7,340 nucleotides of DNA, taken from CALMEC01 sp031376485. Lineage in GTDB: Bacteria > Actinomycetota > Thermoleophilia > Miltoncostaeales > Miltoncostaeaceae. The position numbers and the translations under genes are program-made. Where the stretch lies: NCBI GenBank assembly GCA_031376485.1, contig JANMDV010000016.1:1-7340 (forward strand), read 5' to 3'. This document shows positions 5,629-7,340 of this stretch, one piece after another (position 1 is the stretch's first letter; every line of letters starts with the position of its first letter). The notes below the pieces were generated by a model that was not told the DNA's origin, did not search any database, and saw only the letters and a program-made list of their open reading frames with translations.

Positions 5629-5658
5629 GCAACGCTTCGCGCGGTTCATGCGAATAAT
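5629..5658 (+). promoter_or_regulatory. Candidate promoter immediately upstream of the ECF sigma gene
   Basis: AATAAT at 5653-5658 matches a -10 in 5 of 6 positions and would place the start at about 5665, the A of the ATG, giving a leaderless mRNA. Alternatively GCAAC (5629-5633), 17 bp, then CGA (5651-5653) resembles an ECF-type GGAAC-n17-CGT promoter, which would fit autoregulation. Both readings are inference from short matches. Confidence 0.3.
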
Positions 5659-5664
5659 GGGGTG

Positions 5665-6249
5665 ATGGCGACTGAGCTGCTCCCCGGCCCGGGCGACGAT
5701 GAGATCATCGGGGCCTCGCTCGCCGACCCGGCGCGCTTCGGTGAGATCTTCGATCGCCATTTCTCGGGGGTCCTCGCCTATGTGCGGCGGCGCGTCGGTG
5801 TGGACGCAGCCGGTGAGATCGTCGCCGAGACATTCACCCGCGGGTTCGAGTATCGCGGGCGTTACGTCGCCGGCGGGCACGGTGCCCGGCCGTGGCTCCT
5901 CGGTATCGCGACGAACCTCGTCCGTGAACATCGGCGCGCCGAGGCCCGCCAGCTGCGTGCCTATGCGAACCGCGACGCCGGGACCCAAGACGCTGCCGAG
6001 CGGGCAGATGAACGGCTCGATGCGCAGGCCGCCGCACGTGTCGTCGCTAAGGCGATCCACACGCTCCCACGCAGACAACGCGACGTGTTGTTGCTCCACG
6101 CATGGTGTGATTTGACGCCCAACGAGATCGCGGGGGCGCTCGGCGTCCCCGCAGGGACCGTCCGGTCCCTGCTGAGTCGGGCCCGGGCGCGTCTCACTGC
6201 TGTGCTCGGCGCCGACGAACCGAACACCGACAGGACGGCAGAGGTATGA
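5665..6249 (+). CDS. ECF (sigma-70 family) RNA polymerase sigma factor
   Basis: A 194-residue alternative sigma factor that directs core RNA polymerase to a specific promoter set. Region 2 spans about 25-91 (FGEIFDRHFSGVLAYVRRRVG, then ETFTRGFEYRGRY, then the RPWLLGIATNLVREHRR end that binds the -10). The linker is at about 92-120. Region 4 is at about 128-178, with IHTLPRRQRDVLLL and the helix-turn-helix LTPNEIAGALGVPAGTVRSLLSRARARL, which reads the -35. The length is normal for a minimal ECF protein, and I see no extra C-terminal domain. ATG 5665 is chosen; GTG 5662 immediately before it would add one residue. There is no good ribosome-binding site, consistent with a leaderless start. The gene overlaps the downstream membrane-protein gene by ATGA, the usual layout for a sigma factor and its regulator. 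The ECF subgroup was not determined. Confidence 0.92.
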   Translation: MATELLPGPGDDEIIGASLADPARFGEIFDRHFSGVLAYVRRRVGVDAAGEIVAETFTRGFEYRGRYVAGGHGARPWLLGIATNLVREHRRAEARQLRAYANRDAGTQDAAERADERLDAQAAARVVAKAIHTLPRRQRDVLLLHAWCDLTPNEIAGALGVPAGTVRSLLSRARARLTAVLGADEPNTDRTAEV

Positions 6250-7286
6250 ACGAGCTCGACGTGACCCGCACAATCGGAACCGACGCCGCGTCGGGACCCG
6301 AGGACGCCGATATTCGTTCCGCCGTTCGCGGAGCGCTCAACGACGTGATCACCGGGCAGTCGCGCCCGGGTGGGCGGGTGCGGGTGTGGACCGGCCGCCT
6401 CGCCGGCGCGGCGGCCGTCGGGGTGTGTGCCGCGGTCGTGGTGACGTTGTTCGTCGTGTCGAACAAGTCGGGGCCGTCGCCTGCGGGTTCGGGCGTTCCT
6501 GTCTACAAGACGATTGGCACTGTGCTTGAGCGGCAGCCCGGCAGCGATGGGCTTGGATCTCCGCACGGTCCGCAGCTTTGCGTCGGCCCCATCCGCACGT
6601 CGCGTCCGCCGCAATGCGGTGGCCCGGACATCGTCGGGTGGGATTGGAACGCGGTCCCGGGAACGGTGTCGGCGGCGGGTACGACGAAATGGGGTCAGTA
6701 CCTGGTGGTGGGGACGTTCGACGGCGACCGGTTCACGCTGACCGAGCCCCCGCGCGCCCCGACCGACGAGGACCAGGCCGAGGCAGCTGACCCACCCGTC
6801 ATTTCCGACACGCCCTGCACCGAGCCCCCGGGCGGTTGGCTCCCGTTGTCGCCCGCCGCCGATTCGGCGCTCAAGGGCGCGTTGGACTACATCACTCGCT
6901 CCCCAGACCAATCAGCGTTCTGGTTCGACCGCAGCGTTCAGGAGCGATGGTCGGTGTTGAACGTCCGGTTCGCGCGCAACGCCGTGAGCCACGAGGCGAA
7001 GCTGCGAGCGCTGTATCCCGGCAACCTCTGCGTCACCGAGGGAGGCCGCCCGGAGTCGGAACTCGAGGCGATCCGCGACGAGCTGTTTCTGTCGCCCGGG
7101 CTGCTACTCGACTCGATGGGCAAACCGATCAAGACCCCCGGGGTGCTCACCGGAGGCGTGGATGCCCCCAGGGGCATCGTCACAATCCAGGTCATCCTCG
7201 ACACCGGTGGCTTTCAGCGCATGGTGGACGAGCGGTATGGCGCCGGAGTCGTAAAGGTCACGTCAGCGTTGAAACCCGTCGGCTAG
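6246..7286 (+). CDS. Single-pass membrane protein, probable partner or anti-sigma factor of the ECF sigma
   Basis: A 346-residue protein: cytoplasmic segment of about 50 residues, one membrane helix at about 52-72, then a large extracytoplasmic part. Its start overlaps the sigma stop (ATGA at 6246-6249), so it is co-translated with the sigma factor and is likely its membrane regulator. The cytoplasmic part has a helix (ADIRSAVRGALNDVI) but no HxxxCxxC zinc motif, so it is not a classical zinc anti-sigma domain. The outer part has four cysteines (112, 124, 191, 262) that could form two disulfides. It also has LCVGPIRTSRPPQCGGPDIVGWDW followed by a strand-rich YLVVGTFDGDRFTLT; from memory I associate this pattern with uncharacterised actinobacterial secreted proteins. 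The C-terminus (about 235-346) ends GAGVVKVTSALKPVG. Its position recalls the CU044_5270-type partners of actinobacterial ECF genes, but membership is unverified. Confidence 0.7.
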   Translation: MNELDVTRTIGTDAASGPEDADIRSAVRGALNDVITGQSRPGGRVRVWTGRLAGAAAVGVCAAVVVTLFVVSNKSGPSPAGSGVPVYKTIGTVLERQPGSDGLGSPHGPQLCVGPIRTSRPPQCGGPDIVGWDWNAVPGTVSAAGTTKWGQYLVVGTFDGDRFTLTEPPRAPTDEDQAEAADPPVISDTPCTEPPGGWLPLSPAADSALKGALDYITRSPDQSAFWFDRSVQERWSVLNVRFARNAVSHEAKLRALYPGNLCVTEGGRPESELEAIRDELFLSPGLLLDSMGKPIKTPGVLTGGVDAPRGIVTIQVILDTGGFQRMVDERYGAGVVKVTSALKPVG

Positions 7287-7340
7287 CCCTTCGATCTCCC
7301 GCGCCCCGAAGGACCTGCTCGCGGATGGTGACGGTGGACC
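7258..7340 (-). CDS. Possible C-terminal end of a converging gene (cut by window edge)
   Basis: On the minus strand a frame entering at the right edge stays open for 26 codons to a TGA at 7260-7258. It reads STVTIREQVLRGAGDRR and onward. The first nine codons all end in G or C, as in real genes here; later ones do not. It would overlap the end of the membrane-partner gene by 29 bp. Too short to assign a family, and it may be chance. Confidence 0.2.
   Translation of the reverse strand, partial: STVTIREQVLRGAGDRRASRRVSTLT
7288..7312 (+). terminator. Weak inverted repeat after the sigma/partner operon
   Basis: CCTTCG (7288-7293) pairs with CGAAGG (7307-7312) around a 13-nt loop, beginning 2 nt after the stop codon. 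There is no T-tract and the stem is only 6 bp. Its position suits a terminator, but the evidence is thin. Confidence 0.2.

Larger units (their letters stand above)
5337..5661 (+). other. Intergenic region with further inverted repeats, no gene seen
   Basis: Open frames here on both strands give Arg/Pro-rich proteins without recognisable features, so I call no gene. It contains further short exact inverted repeats: GCACG/CGTGC (5342-5359), GGACGC/GCGTCC (5427-5445), GACCG/CGGTC (5447-5459), GAACCCG/CGGGTTC (5540-5569, 16-nt loop), AGGTG/CACCT (5590-5606), and the palindromes at 5492-5503 and 5574-5583. The stems are shorter than those at 5119-5326, and some are expected by chance at this base composition. 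The stretch would be the distal part of a long sigma-gene leader, if one exists, or promoter-proximal regulatory DNA. Confidence 0.4.

Noticed and set aside
5340..5657. A 105-codon open frame starting at ATG 5340
   Set aside because: Composition looks like translated non-coding GC-rich DNA, with no ribosome-binding site and no recognisable motif; it begins right after the strong hairpin.
5107..5661. RNase P RNA, tmRNA or SRP RNA in the structured region
   Set aside because: No GAGGAAAGTCC core, no tmRNA 5' or tag-like signature and no SRP GGAAGCAG motif on either strand.
5488..6273. Long minus-strand frame over the sigma gene
   Set aside because: It is a shadow of the sigma coding frame, as expected from G/C-ending codons, and its protein has no recognisable features.
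1..7340. CRISPR arrays, insertion sequences, phage or toxin-antitoxin genes
   Set aside because: No regular direct repeats, transposase, integrase or recognisable toxin motif was seen on either strand.

Overview
The window is about two-thirds G+C, with strongly G/C-ending codons and several GTG starts. It reads as a chromosomal segment of a high-GC Actinomycetota-type bacterium. The paired TadE-like proteins and the ECF sigma factor with a membrane partner also fit Actinomycetota. I cannot place it lower from sequence alone; a Thermoleophilia-like lineage is only a weak impression.

Layout. 1-458 (minus): two overlapping TadE-like genes from a tad/Flp pilus locus, the second cut by the window edge, with a possible TTGACA box and inverted repeat upstream. 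625-990 (minus): a small four-helix membrane protein. 1213-3111 (minus): thrS, a complete threonyl-tRNA synthetase with TGS, editing, catalytic and anticodon-binding domains. 3152-3907 (plus): an APH/choline-kinase-fold phosphotransferase, divergent from thrS across 40 bp. 3908-4977 (minus): a coupled pair, a two-helix membrane protein followed by an alpha-helical repeat protein, converging on the phosphotransferase with abutting stop codons. 5071-5107: an AT-rich island with divergent -10-like boxes. 5108-5661: about 550 bp without a convincing gene but rich in stem-loops. 5665-7286 (plus): an ECF sigma factor coupled to a single-pass membrane protein that is probably its extracytoplasmic partner or anti-sigma factor. 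7287-7340 may hold the end of a converging gene.

How the genes may work together. Three ATGA overlaps (TadE pair, membrane/helical pair, sigma/membrane pair) mark three probable translationally coupled units. The sigma factor and partner look like a cell-surface signalling unit. Nothing ties thrS functionally to its neighbours.

The most interesting stretch is 5096-5336: a perfect TATAAT followed by seven successive hairpins, two with GNRA tetraloops on the plus strand, two sets of mutually exclusive pairings, and a perfect 12-bp terminator-like stem. I recognise no known RNA family there. It is a candidate undescribed structured ncRNA or cis-regulatory leader. This is a hypothesis from base pairing alone; covariation and transcript data would decide it.
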